A program made the position numbers and the translations under genes. Below the pieces are notes generated by a model. That model had not been told where the DNA came from, ran no database searches, and saw only the letters and a program-made list of their open reading frames with translations. Shown one piece after another: positions 35,346 to 45,396 of a stretch of 64,000 nt of DNA. This DNA comes from Nematopogon swammerdamellus (taxonomy: Eukaryota > Arthropoda > Insecta > Lepidoptera > Adelidae), in assembly GCA_946902875.1 (NCBI GenBank), contig OX336341.1, positions 620,001 through 684,000 of the forward strand, written 5' to 3'. Positions within the stretch are counted from its first letter, which is position 1. Every line of letters begins with the position of its first letter.

Positions 35346-35511
35346 TTGCACTCCGGGAGTGCCGGCAGATCCCGTGCCACTCTAACTTAACCCTTAACGC
35401 AATGACTTAAGGTTTCATTTTAAAAATGACGCTGACGCGATGTCGCGAGTTATACATTTTTACCCACCTAAAAAAGTGCCAAGAGCCGCTAAAGAAGTTT
35501 TCACTTCAAAA
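35346..35511. repeat. Block shared with the 43-kb minisatellite locus
   Basis: 'actccgggagtgccggcag' also occurs near 42870. 'gtgccaagagccgctaaag' corresponds to 43522-43545. Both flank the minisatellite at the two loci, but in a different order. Confidence 0.6.
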
Positions 35512-35654
35512 ACCTCAGGGTTATCCCCTTTCAAATAAAAAAAAAAAAGAATTTTCAAAATCGGCCCACAATTGACGGAGTAATCGCGTAACAAACATCC
35601 AAAAAAAGAAAACATACCGTCGAATTGAGAATCTTTTAGGTCTAAAGTAAATTT

Positions 35655-35760
35655 CTCGTGAAGACAAATGCAACGAGCCCAAACACGATGGGTTTATCAT
35701 GTGTAGTTTAAGAGTTCCTATGGCCACCTTCTGTCTCCATCATCAAACCAGCTCGATGGT
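35655..35760 (+). repeat. Single diverged copy of the 130-bp satellite unit
   Basis: 'cgagcccaaacacgatggg', 'gtagtttaagagttcc' and 'tctccatcatcaaacc' align in order with the satellite unit ('gagcccaaactcgaggggg', 'gttgaagagttcc', 'actccatcatcagacc'). Confidence 0.7.
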
Positions 35761-36179
35761 ACTCGGTACAGTAGGTACTGGCCAGGTACCATAATAAATT
35801 AAGCGCCGGTCGGAAAAGATAAAAAATTTCAAATTTAGAATATTCATGAAACAAGGGTCCGAATATGTATCACTAGTATATCGATTCATGTATTTCAACA
35901 GGACAGAGAAAATTTCAAAATATTAGGTATTTAATACTTTTTAGTTTTTTTTTTTTTTGTTTTTTGGAAATCGGTTTAATATTTTTTAAAACAGTTTTTA
36001 TTTCATTCTTTTTAGTAATATTACATAAAAAAGAATAATCGAAATCGAATAATCGAAATCGATTGAAGTGGTACAGAATTATTCGCCATATGTGTCAGAC
36101 TGCAAATTGCTGAATAAGTCCACATCACAAATGTTTTGCTGAAGGTAACCACACACCATAGTATTATGCTGATTTTTCG

Positions 36180-36368
36180 AAAACCACTGAACCAATTTCG
36201 ATAAAATTGAAATGGGACCACCTCGGAAGTATGACCTAACTACCAAAAAAAGAATTTTCTAAATCGGCCCTCAATTGACGGAGAAATCGTGTTACAAACA
36301 TACAAAAAAAAAAAAAAAAAACATACAGACGAATTGAGAACCTCCTCCTTTTTTGGAAGTCGGTTAAA
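36180..36368 (-). repeat. HP-type element, terminal segment
   Basis: 'aatcggccctcaattgacgg', then 'gaattgagaacctcctcc' and the end 'ggaagtcggttaaaaa'. This is the same terminus as copies 1 and 2, without the hairpin part. Confidence 0.65.
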
Positions 36369-36520
36369 AAGTAGCCTATAATTGATGGGAAGAATCAAGC
36401 TATCCGTAGAAATTTGTTTTATTAAAATCGCTTCAGTGCTTCTCGAGTTATAAGCGGACAGACAGACAGACAGACAGAAAGCAGACGTTGGATTTTATTA
36501 AAGGTAAAGGAAAGGAAGGA
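36369..36520 (+). repeat. Dispersed repeat, 'tagcctataattgatggg' type
   Basis: 'gaatcaagctatccgtag', 'cgagttataagcggacagac' and 'cagacgttggattttatt' match 37945-38107 directly and 56617-56760 inverted. This copy lacks the GC-rich end. Confidence 0.7.
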
Positions 36521-36616
36521 TAAGGATTATTCTAATGATAGATAAGAGTTTATTTTTGTATGTTAGACCAGTTTCCATAAAAAAGAATTGCACTAAGCAT
36601 GTACATTGTACAGTAC

Positions 36617-36766
36617 CCGCCAGTAAATAATGTACATCGAGCTTTAGAAAGAGACAATCCGGTTGTAGAGCGTCGTCCCTGTCGCACAGAGACGTGCGAG
36701 TTGTGTGAGTGGGACGGCGCTCTACAAGCGGACGGTCTCTTTTTAAAGCTCGATGTACATTATTTC
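36617..36766. repeat. Hairpin MITE A
   Basis: Left arm 'agtaaataatgtacatcgag', 'agagacaatccggttgtaga'. The right arm mirrors it, with 'agctcgatgtacattattt' at its end. Arms are about 60 bp around a loop with 'gcacagagacgtgcgag'. Same family as 39788-39954. Confidence 0.8.
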
Positions 36767-37880
36767 TTCATTAGATAGATGCAAAGCCAAAATGCTCATG
36801 TCAGAGTTCCAGGTTCAAATTCTGATCGAGACGTTTTTTTTTTCTTTATTCGAGGAGATTATATAAGAGAAAGGCGTAACATTTTATTTTCTCTATTTTA
36901 ATAATGTCGTTTTAAGTAATAAATAACTTCATTGATTGGCATACATACATATAGCGTCACGCCTGCTTCCAAGTGGGGTAGGCAGAGACAACGGATCTCC
37001 ACATGCCACGCTCCTGACACACCTCTGCCGCCTCTTCCACTCTAATACATGTTTTTTATACACGCTCATCGGTTACGGGTGCTACGCTCTTGACCCTTTT
37101 GAGCATATGCCCTCTGGTCTAGGTATTGATTGATATTATTATTTAATTCGTTCCTTACTTAATTTTTTTTTTATTTTAAAGAAATTACTCTCTATAATAT
37201 TATACATTTGAATAAATAAAAGGTTAAATTTGAATTTAGCGACAGAAGGCAAGCCGCTACTCCCCCACTTGGCAACTTTGTATGTAAAAGTGTTTTCATC
37301 TCAGTTCAACACGGTGTCTGAAGCATTCATATATCAATGAACATACGGCAATGTGCACACAGGGCTGCTCGGTCACTCAGCTATCACATGACGACATATA
37401 CAGCCAATAAGAGCGTCGAAACATGTCGACATCCACCGCCTTATGATCAGTTAAGGAGGCGCAGCCGCTACGTGAGATGGCACATGTAGCCGTTAGTTCT
37501 CTGGTCTGTGGCCTTCCCCGAGGATACTCTTGGCTCTAATATCGAGTAACCTCCTTCTTGTAAAACTCGTTGAAAACGATCGGATCGTATTCCGGTTTAA
37601 CGATTTCAACGGAAAACACTTTATCGAGACAGATTCGGTTTCTATTGGAAATGAGAGGTAAATAAATTAAAAATTCATTAAAAGAGTTTGCACTCAAGTA
37701 AGGTTTCACAGTTGCTTCACATCGTAGACGGAAACTTCACATCCACTTCGGAACTGAAAGTTTTGACTTTCTTTATTTACCTTTTTCTACTTTTATGTAC
37801 CATTGTAACTATCTTACAAATAAAGAAATACATAACTTAATTAAAATATAATTAAACTAACCTCGTAAATATATGAATAA
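36767..37880. other. No gene recognised
   Basis: Unassigned DNA with a 'cataca' microsatellite near 36940 and a moderately GC-rich stretch at 37380-37560. No coding pattern can be supported. Confidence 0.45.
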
Positions 37881-37881
37881 T

Positions 37882-38107
37882 AGCAGTGCCCGCGGCTCCG
37901 CCCGCTCTCATATTTCACTTCACTGCTAACCTCATAAGCCATTTAGCGTGATGTAAGTAGCCTATAGTTGATGGGAAGAATCAAGCTATCCGTAGATTTT
38001 TTTTTTTATTAAAAACGGTTCAGTGGTTCTTGAGTTATAAGCGGACAGACAGACATACACTCAGACACTCAGACAGAAAGCAGACGTTGGATTTTATTAT
38101 AGGTAAG
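37882..38107 (+). repeat. Dispersed repeat, full form
   Basis: From 'agcagtgcccgcggctccg' to 'gttggattttattataggt'. The inverted counterpart is at 56617-56833 with the same two ends. It carries a ga/ca-rich cagacagac run. Ends of this type are common in lepidopteran repeats; no protein. Confidence 0.7.
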
Positions 38108-38174
38108 GATATAAGGATAAAATAATTGGCAATTAGATGGTGCCTTGCATTGCGCCAGCGCGTGATCCGATACT

Positions 38175-38420
38175 GTAATGATAATAATCCCACTGCATAT
38201 CTTCCCAAATTCGTAAAAGGCGACTAAGGAATAAAGGACCGAAAGAGTGACAGACTAGTCACATCTCCTCTTGACGCGGTCTTTTCACCGAGTCGTGCAG
38301 AATACTTTTCTAAACGTGATAGCGGTGGTGTTGAACTCTAATTTACTCGAGTTATTGCAGCACGACACCGACTACTCTGCTTACCCCGATTGTCTGGATA
38401 CAGCGTGTGCGGTATGTATG
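38175..38420 (+). repeat. Dispersed repeat sharing part of the SINE-3 head
   Basis: Begins 'tcccactgcatatcttccc' and 'cgtaaaaggcgactaagg', as in the SINE-3 head. It then follows a different body with 'cttttcaccgagtcgtgcag' and 'ctgcttaccccgattgtc'. This suggests exchange of heads between families. Confidence 0.6.
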
Positions 38421-38523
38421 TATGAACAAATACCCTTTTGATAGAGCAGGCACGGTGCGGTTCCCGTTAAAGTCTGACCTCTGTTAAAGATCAATGAACT
38501 TTCCAAAAACTGCCAGCCTTTAT

Positions 38524-38912
38524 GTCAGCCTCGATAGCTCAGTGGTGCAGACAGTCAACTGTCGCTATTGAATGTTAAGCAACGCTGGGCGCGGTCAGTA
38601 CTTGGATGGGTGACCGCTGACCGTTGGAGGCTGACCGAGGTTCGGATTCCTCGTAAAACTGTAGGTCCCTTCCCTCCTAATCTTACTTGGTGGTAGGGTT
38701 TAACCCGCCCGGGTTGGTACCACCGCACTGAATGAAACGTCGGTCCAAACGGCTATAATTAGTCTGTGTTTTCCGACAAGTTCAGTGTAGCCGGCACGAT
38801 CAAAGGGGGAAGCACTGACATGGCACCTAGTTCACCCGGTGTTATGGGCTGACATCACGGACGTTGTAGTTGATGTAGCCAAGCGTGTCAGTTTCCATAA
38901 AAAAAAAAACTG
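38524..38912 (+). repeat. SINE-1 full-length copy, second subtype
   Basis: Intact head 'tcagcctcgatagctcagtg', 5S-like 'gttaagcaacgctgggcg' and 'tacttggatgggtgaccgc', then 'ggttcggattcctcg'. The body and tail end in a 12-base A run. Best-preserved copy for reading the 5S-like region. Confidence 0.92.
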
Positions 38913-39321
38913 CACCGTTCCACTATTAGTTTATTAGTCCTTGCACATAACAAATTTTTATATACCTACTTGTAACCGCAGATATGAGGCAATGCCAGTC
39001 GGACAAGCATTCAAACAAAGAATTCCCAATTCTGCAAGAACGAACTGCAAAAATGCACAAAGATTGCATTATGACCATTATGGCCACGTTCGGTAAGACC
39101 ATCCGGGGGTCACCGGTGTCTCAACCCCCGCCCGCGCCGCCACCGACCCCAACGCCGCCCTACCACCGCCGCGCACATGTGGCATGCGAAATATATTATC
39201 TGCTGGAACCAAAGACATTAAACCCACCCTGGAACTCTATTCGAAGCTGTGCATGAAAATGTTCGATAAAGTAAATGTACACAAGTATGTAAGTAAGATG
39301 CAAAACTAGCGAGTTTTTTTT

Positions 39322-39756
39322 TCAGCCTCGGTAGCTCAGTGATGCGGTCGGTCGACTTTTGTTAAGCAACCCTGAGCGCGGTCAGTACTTGGATAGGTGA
39401 CCGCTCGACCGTTGGAGGCTGACCGTGGTTCGGATTCCACGTAAAACTGTAGACACAGAATAGCTGCAGGTCCTTTCCATTCTCACCTTACTAGGTGGTA
39501 GGGTTTACGTAGTACCTAGGTGGTACATAGGTGGTAGGTTTTAGGTAGTACCACCGCACTGAATGAAACGTCGGTCGAAACGGCTACGTAAATAGTTCGT
39601 GTTTTCCGTTCAGTTCAGTGTAGCCGACATGAAATGAGGGGAAGCACTGACATGGCACCTAGTTCAACCGGTGTTATGGGCTACATCACCTACAACATCA
39701 CGGAGATTGTAGTGTAGGTGATGTAGCCAACCGTGTCAGTTTCCATAAAAAAAAGC
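39322..39756 (+). repeat. SINE-1 full-length copy with internal duplications
   Basis: First-subtype head. 'aggtggtagg' recurs at about 39492-39540. The tail contains an inverted 'ctacatcacctacaacatca' next to its normal direct form, so the copy has local rearrangements. Confidence 0.88.
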
Positions 39757-39787
39757 TCATACTTGAATTCTTCTTTAAATACTTTAC

Positions 39788-39954
39788 TTAGCGACAGTAA
39801 ATAATTCACGTCGGGCTTTAGAAAGAGACAATCCGGTTGTAGAGCTTCGTCCCTGTCGCACAGAGACCTGCGAGTTAGTGCGATAGAGACGACGCTCTAC
39901 AACCGGATTGTCTCTTTCTAAAGCCCGACGTGAATTATTTACTGTTGCGTACTG
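39788..39954. repeat. Hairpin MITE B
   Basis: 'agtaaataattcacgtcggg' and 'agagacaatccggttgtaga' mirror 'tctacaaccggattgtctct' and 'cccgacgtgaattatttact'. The arms are about 60 bp and nearly perfect. The outer arm bases differ from MITE A but stay complementary within this copy. A minus-strand 70-codon frame across it is incidental. Confidence 0.85.
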
Positions 39955-39956
39955 TA

Positions 39957-40725
39957 CACAACAATAATGTGATAGTCTCGTTATAGTCACTGTCATTTAT
40001 GTTTTACGTTTACTTCAACAAAAACGTGAACGTGAACTCACACGCGGTACGTAATGCGAGCGAGAGAAATGCGTGCGTATTATGGAAGAGGGTGAGTTTA
40101 ATGTCTTTGGTGCGTATATTCAGATTCAGATTCAGATATTTATTTCACACAAAGAACACACAACATTAACTATATTTCATGGAGACATAATATGCATATT
40201 CAGTATGGTTCGTCATCATATTTTTTGTCATGTCTCGTTCAGAAATCTATATTATATTATTTTTTTATTATCACATTCACATATTTACATTAATTTTAAA
40301 TATACAGATTATAAAAATACACCACATATACTCAAAATTAATATAAAAATAATAAACGGAATAACGCCGGCGGCGGGAGGCAAGCAGGCAATATTATTAT
40401 TATTATATTATATTTAATAATAAATCATAATCATTGTAATAAAATCGTTAAATTAATAATCTCTCTTTGTCTGTACGCGCATCACGCAAAAACCACTGAA
40501 CAGAATTTGACGAAACTTTGTATAGTGACAGTGTATATCCCGGATTAACATAATAAACAAAAAAATATAATAAAAATTAAAATTATTATAAAATTTAAAT
40601 GACAAGTTGACAACGGAGAACTGTCATCTCGACGTGAGCTGGCCGGTGACAAAATGTTTGATAAATAAAAAAAAAAAATTGAAGTCGAACTTATGTCGCT
40701 GTCATTGGTGCAATTTATATATTTT
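39957..40725. other. AT-rich DNA with repeat scraps, no gene
   Basis: 40120-40220 contains 'cagattcagattcagatatt', a LINE-tail-like simple repeat. 40440-40550 has 'caaaaaccactgaacagaat', a retroelement 3'-end-like motif. Confidence 0.45.
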
Positions 40726-40772
40726 CTGTTGCCCGCGGCTTCGCTAGCGTGAAATTCGTATTAAAAAAAAAA

Positions 40773-41528
40773 GTAAGTAACTAAAGGCGGAGCCGAAGGC
40801 GGATCTGCGCTCACGTAAACAATATTCTTTCTCGATGAAAGTAACTAAGGGCGAGGCGGAAGTCGGAGCTGAGTTCAGGAAGAAAAAAAACATTCTTTCT
40901 TGAATGAAGTAAGTAACTATGGGCAGGCCGCAGGCCGAGCTGCGTTCAGGAAGAAGCTAAACCATCTTGAAGAAAGTAAGTAACTAAGGCGAGGCCGAAG
41001 GCCGAGCTACGTTCTGATAAATAATAAACCATATCGAAGAAAGCAATTAACTAAGGGCGAGGCCGAAGGCCGAGCTGCGTTCAGGAAGAAGCTAAACCAT
41101 ATTGAAGAAAGTAAGTAACTAAGGCGAGGCCGAAGGCCGAGCTTCGTTCTTATAAATAATAAACCATCTCGAAGAAAGGAAGTAACTAAGGGCGAGGCCG
41201 AGGGCCGAGCTGCGTTCAGGAAAAAGCTAAACCATCTTGAAGAAAGTGAGTAACTAAGGCGAGGCCGAAGGCCGAGCTACATTCTGATAAATAATAAAAA
41301 ATCTTGAAGAAAGCAAGTAAATAAGGGCGAGGCCGAAGGCCGAGCTGCATTCGGGAAGAAGCTAAACCATCTCGAAGAAAGCAAGTAACTAAGGGCTAGG
41401 CCGAAGGCCGAGCTGCGTTCAGGAAGAAGGTAAACCTTCTTGAAGAAAGTAAGTAACTAAGGCGAGGCCGAAGGCCGAGCTGCGTTCTGGATGAAGCTAA
41501 ACCATCTCGAATAAAGTAGGTAACTAAG
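40773..41528 (+). repeat. 65-70 bp tandem array, about 11 units
   Basis: Each unit contains 'gcgaggccgaaggccgagct' or a close variant and ends 'gaaagtaagtaactaagg'. Much of the array alternates two unit types, one with 'ttcaggaagaagctaaacc' and one with 'ttctgataaataataaacc', so the higher-order period is about 135 bp. ggccgaaggcc can form a 4-bp stem with a 3-base loop in every unit. Confidence 0.92.
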
Positions 41529-41568
41529 CGATATTAAGATTGAGTTAAATTAATTTAAATTTTATTAT

Positions 41569-41826
41569 AAAGTCCACGCTTCTGACGGCAAACATACCGT
41601 GTATCCTAAAACCTTGCGGTTATTCCCGGCTGGATGGCAAGAGGCCCGATGGTATCACCTTAGTTCCATGGGCCAAGGGTAGGTATTTGATGTGGGACGG
41701 CATTTGTGTTCTCACATTGGCTCCAAGCAATCAAGGGCCTACTTCATTCAAACGGTAAGCTTTGCCATCCAGCGGGGTAATGCCGCAAGTGTTCTAGGAA
41801 CATTTGAAAACGCCCCTTTTATGATA
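41569..41826 (+). pseudogene. LINE pol C-terminal fragment inside FB element copy 1
   Basis: Reads STLLTANIPCILKPCGYSRL, then RPDGITLVPWAKGR and MWDGICVLTLAP. It then jumps to a piece encoding SFAIQRGNAASVLGTFEN. These match in order the C-terminal region that follows RT in some insect LINE polyproteins. Compared with 63495-63965, about 190 bp are deleted after 'ctcacattggctccaa'. No complete protein. Confidence 0.65.
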
Positions 41827-41989
41827 GCTATTTTAATGTTTGTTAGGTAGGTTTTAATTATTTAGTTAATAATATTACTTTTTTATATATTTTATTAAAT
41901 AAATAGATGGAGTAAACGATATTATATGCTATCGAAGAAAGGAAGTCATATAAGGCGAGGCCCAAAGGCAGAAGAGGGTTTTTGGTTTA

Positions 41990-42240
41990 CCTGAACGCAG
42001 CTCGGCCTTCGGCCTCGCCCTTAGTTACTTACTTTCTTCGAGAAGGTTTATCGTCTTCCTGAACGCAGCTCGGCCTTCGGCCTCGCCCTTAGTTACTTAC
42101 TTTCTTCGAGAAGGTTTATTGTCTTCCAGGATGCAGCTGGGCCTTCGGCCTCGCCGTTAGTTGCTTACTTTATTTGAGAAGATTTATCGTTTACCTGAAC
42201 GCAGCTCGGCCTTCGGCCTCGCCCTTAGTTACTTAGATTC
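41990..42240 (-). repeat. 65-bp array, inverted end, about 4 units
   Basis: 'agctcggccttcggcctcgc' recurs near 41999, 42067, 42135 (variant) and 42205, the complement of the left array. It forms the right inverted end of the FB element. Confidence 0.9.
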
Positions 42241-42450
42241 TTCTTTAAAATACGAATTTCACGCGAGCGAAGCCGCGGGCAACAGCTAGTACAATCTATA
42301 AGTAAGAACCGGGTAAGAAACCTTATAGAGCTTTTTTTTTAAATAACTTATATACTAAGATTTAATTACTTATGTTAAGTGTAACATACTAGGTATGTCT
42401 AAGTAAAAAAGAAAATAGAAGATAGTAAAATACAAAGAACATAGCATTTA

Positions 42451-42855
42451 AGCGGCGGGTGGCCGAGTGATTTGGGCATCGGCTTCTCATGCGAGAGGTA
42501 CGCGGTTCGAGTCCAGTCGGCGTTAACCAATGAGTTTTTTCTGACGAAAAAATTTACGTGCATACCTACACCTGCTGCTTCACCGTTCGGAACCGGTGTA
42601 AAACTGTAGGCCCCTTCCCTTGCCCCTTACTAGGTGGCAGGCTCAAATTCTAGCCGACTGGATTGGTACCACCGTACTGGATGTAAGATGGCCGCATAGC
42701 AGCCTCGGTTGTGTTCTCCTCTAGTCCAGTATAGCCAGCAATTCAGGGAAGTCTCCGGTAAGGCACCTACCTTCTCGGAGGTGATATTGGCTGGTCGGAG
42801 CATGCGCTTTGGCCCGTCCGACTCAGCCAACCATAACAATTACATAAAAAAAAAA
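42451..42855 (+). repeat. SINE-2 full-length copy
   Basis: A box 'gtggccgagtgatttggg', B box ggttcgagtcc (42504-42514), shared body and tail to 'ccgactcagccaacc', with a 9-base A run after ttacat. It begins 160 bp after the end of the FB element. Confidence 0.9.
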
Positions 42856-43056
42856 CATCTCAGGTGTACTCCGGGAGTGCCGGCAGAAGTGAAAACAACA
42901 CCGTAACATTGCTTAAAAAAAAAAAAGTTTTAAGTTTATTTATAAAGAAGGAATAAAAAAAATTAAAAATTTAAAAAAACATTTATGAAAAAAAAAATTT
43001 AAAAAATATTTATGAAAAAAAAATTAAAAAAAAATTAATTTAAAAAAAAAAATTCT

Positions 43057-43400
43057 GTTAAATTTAGTAGAACGGACAGACATGCATTTGTTACGGAACC
43101 CTACATTCATTTTGCAGAACTTAGTAGAATAGACAGACATAAACGTGTTACGGAACCCTACTTTTATTATAAAATAACTGTCGGAGGACCTTGGTTGAAA
43201 ATTTTAAAATTTAGTAGAACGGACAGACATGCATTTGTTACGGAACCCTACATTCATTTTGAAATAAATGTAAAATTTAGTAGAACGGACAGACATGCAT
43301 TTGTTACGGAACCCTACATTCATTTTGAAATAAATGTTAAATTTAGTAGAACTGACAGACATGCATTTATTACGGAACCCTACATTCATTTTGCAGAACT
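43057..43400 (+). repeat. Minisatellite, five to six units of about 65 bp
   Basis: Unit: 'aaatttagtagaacggacag', 'acatgcatttgttacgg', 'aaccctacattcattttg', with 'aaataaatgt' between the last three. Because the last period is a multiple of three, a frame repeating KFSRTDRHAFVTEPYIHFEI is open in it; this is repeat-born, not a gene. Confidence 0.9.
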
Positions 43401-45081
43401 TTGAGATGTCATGTATTGAGCGTTGTCATTGCAACGATATATTGTTATCTGACGCGCGCGCGTTGTCATAGCAACGCGCTGGCGCTGACGCGAACATAAC
43501 ATTTTTCCCCCATATAAAAAAGTGCCAAGCGCCGCTAAAGAAGTTTTCACTTCAAAAAAATTGCAGCGTACGTTAACCTCGTGCATACACGCTCGTCGCG
43601 CGCGCGCGCACATTCTCTTCTGTTCTTTGTACATGCGTCCGCGGAGCTGCGCGTAGTTGGAATCGACTTGCGGACACCACCACCGTCTCCTTTTGTCTCC
43701 CAGCTCTTTCAAACTTGTCCCACTTTTACAGTTAGCGCCACCTGACCTAGTTCGCGTTTTGCACTTCGCTTGCAGTGGCGACGCAAGTTACACTTGCGAA
43801 AATAAACAAGTAAAGACTTTGAAGAAGTTTTGAGGTTCAATTTGTCACGAGCTTGTACCAGTTCGCACTAGGATAGTTCAAAACTCTCTCCAATGTGATA
43901 TTCGAAATTAAATATTTTTTTTCTTTTATTTTATGTTTGTTTTATTTTTATTTAATTTTTTTTTTTTACTTTTTAAGGGACTCGTAATGCTCACATAAAG
44001 GTGAAATGTTGTTATATAAACGGATTTTTTTTTACCAAATGCAAGTTATTATTGTTCGGTCAATTATCAATGTATTTGTAGATTTCATAAATAATAAAAT
44101 GAAATAAACCTGAAGGGATCTACATAGAAATGAAAACATTCGTCTATTTCCGCCGAGGCAGCCATACTCCCTAAGACGCTTATAGCGTTCCCTCTTGTTT
44201 AACTATAAGACTTCTCAAAGGACTTGTACTTATTTAATGGAAAAATTACATTGAAATTATATGAATGGAAATAAGTATACCTGTAGCACAGATGTATAAT
44301 TAAGTTCGTTGATGGAGTAGTTGCCAGCATCAGCATGCACTCTTTGACAATGCACTTGTTACTTAGTTCACAACTTCACGGCAAGTCTCAGTATCAAATT
44401 AAACCCGAAGTAATATTTGGGGGGGGGGCCACATTTATATGTGGCCCAGTGCATAATGAATTCAATTCAATTCAATTTTATTATCTTTAGGTAATAAGGT
44501 TACACGTAGGTTCGTCAACATACATTACAATAAGGTACCTTTAAATCTTTATAGTTTTATAATATGGTCCAAGCAAGAAATAGCGGTCGGGGTGTCAATA
44601 CCTACAATGCAAAAAACCTATGTAGTAAATAATTCACATCTCATATTCTCTACTTCATATTATGACTATATCACATAATGACATAGTAGCAAAATGCCTA
44701 CTTTTTCTATAAAAAACCCACTTGGACAGATACAATTTTTATTCGTATAGGCCATTGTCAATCAACTTCTGTGATTAAGTTTGTTATCACAATTTAAATA
44801 ACATAAAAAAAACATGAAATTTATTTTCAGAATATAAATTAAATAACAATAACAGTCAGAATGTAGGAGCGGGTTAAAGAGACAATTATTCAAATTGAAA
44901 TATACTTTTAACTTTGAAATAAAATTATAAAATCTCAACACTATGTAATTACATTAAAATAAAACAATTCTTAAGTCTAGGTGCAGACGAGCCGAGATGT
45001 CAGCGGTGCTGGGAGCCTCACAACAACCTCGGCGCGCATTGAACGAGATAGAAAATGTCTTGTGGCTCATGCCAATCAGTG
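43401..45081. other. No gene recognised; repeat-derived and AT-rich DNA
   Basis: 43519-43560 shares 'gccgctaaagaagttttcac' with 35480-35503. 43590-43610 is a cg-alternating run. 44427-44447 is a short palindrome (ggccacat..atgtggcc). 44457-44480 is (ttcaa)n, like a LINE tail. Confidence 0.5.
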
Positions 45082-45086
45082 ATGCC

Positions 45087-45378
45087 TGTTCACGCGACCA
45101 CTAGTCTCCGCACCGTCGACCACTAGGCACACGGTACTGCGGGGAGGTGCGCGGGCGACGGGCGGCGGCGGCAGCTCCCCTCTCCGTCGCAGCCTACCGA
45201 CATTCTGCCAAGCACCGCAACGGCGAGCGCACGCACCGCGTCTTACATATTCATGTCATTCTTTTACACCATTCGTTTCATTAAACCTAAAGTAATACAG
45301 TCCACCAGTTATTTATTTCGAGAGCTCCCCTAGCTGCCTTCAGCGAACCCCAACTCCAAGAAGAGCTAGGCGCCATCA
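45087..45378 (+). repeat. 5' LTR
   Basis: Starts 'tgttcacgcgaccac' and ends 'ctaggcgccatca', so it has TG...CA ends. It contains attaaa at about 45279, a possible polyadenylation signal. Same length and, as far as can be read, the same sequence as the 3' LTR. Confidence 0.93.
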
Positions 45379-45380
45379 TA

Positions 45381-45396
45381 TGGTCCATTCGAACCG
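45381..45396 (+). other. Primer-binding-site-like sequence
   Basis: 'tggtccattcgaaccg' lies two bases after the 5' LTR. It starts with tgg, the complement of a tRNA CCA end, and its cgaacc would pair with a T-arm. The primer tRNA was not identified. Confidence 0.6.

Larger units (their letters stand above)
34284..35640 (-). mobile_element. HP element copy 3, split by a later insertion
   Basis: A palindrome of about 410 bp comes first: arms 34284-34452 and 34527-34695, mirrored motifs 'aaccctagagttgaaggcgg' and 'ccgccttcaactctagggtt', loop about 75 bases. Next is a GC hairpin at 34720-34756 (gcggaatcgc...gcgattccgc). The element stops at 34798 and resumes at 35512 ('cctcagggttatccccttt', 'cacaattgacggagtaatcg'). 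The 29029 copy is continuous there, so the SINE-1 and minisatellite at 34799-35511 inserted into it. Confidence 0.75.
40726..42290 (+). mobile_element. FB element copy 1 (inverted ends made of tandem repeats)
   Basis: The left end 'ctgttgcccgcggcttcgct' is mirrored by the right end 'agcgaagccgcgggcaacag', and both continue into tandem arrays of the same 65-bp unit in opposite orientation (40773-41528, about 11 units; 41990-42240, about 4 units). A middle of about 460 bp holds a pol fragment. Long inverted ends built from tandem units are the hallmark of Foldback and Galileo-type elements. No transposase is present. A related, larger copy in opposite orientation starts at 59378. Confidence 0.75.

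Noticed and set aside
40773..41528. CRISPR-like array
   Set aside because: Repeats are 65-70 bp, contiguous and diverged, with no unique spacers and no cas genes. The genome is eukaryotic.
43195..43404. Protein with repeated KFSRTDRHAFVTEP blocks
   Set aside because: Produced by a minisatellite whose period is a multiple of three. No signal, no start context, and the same DNA at 35.1 kb is not open in the same way.
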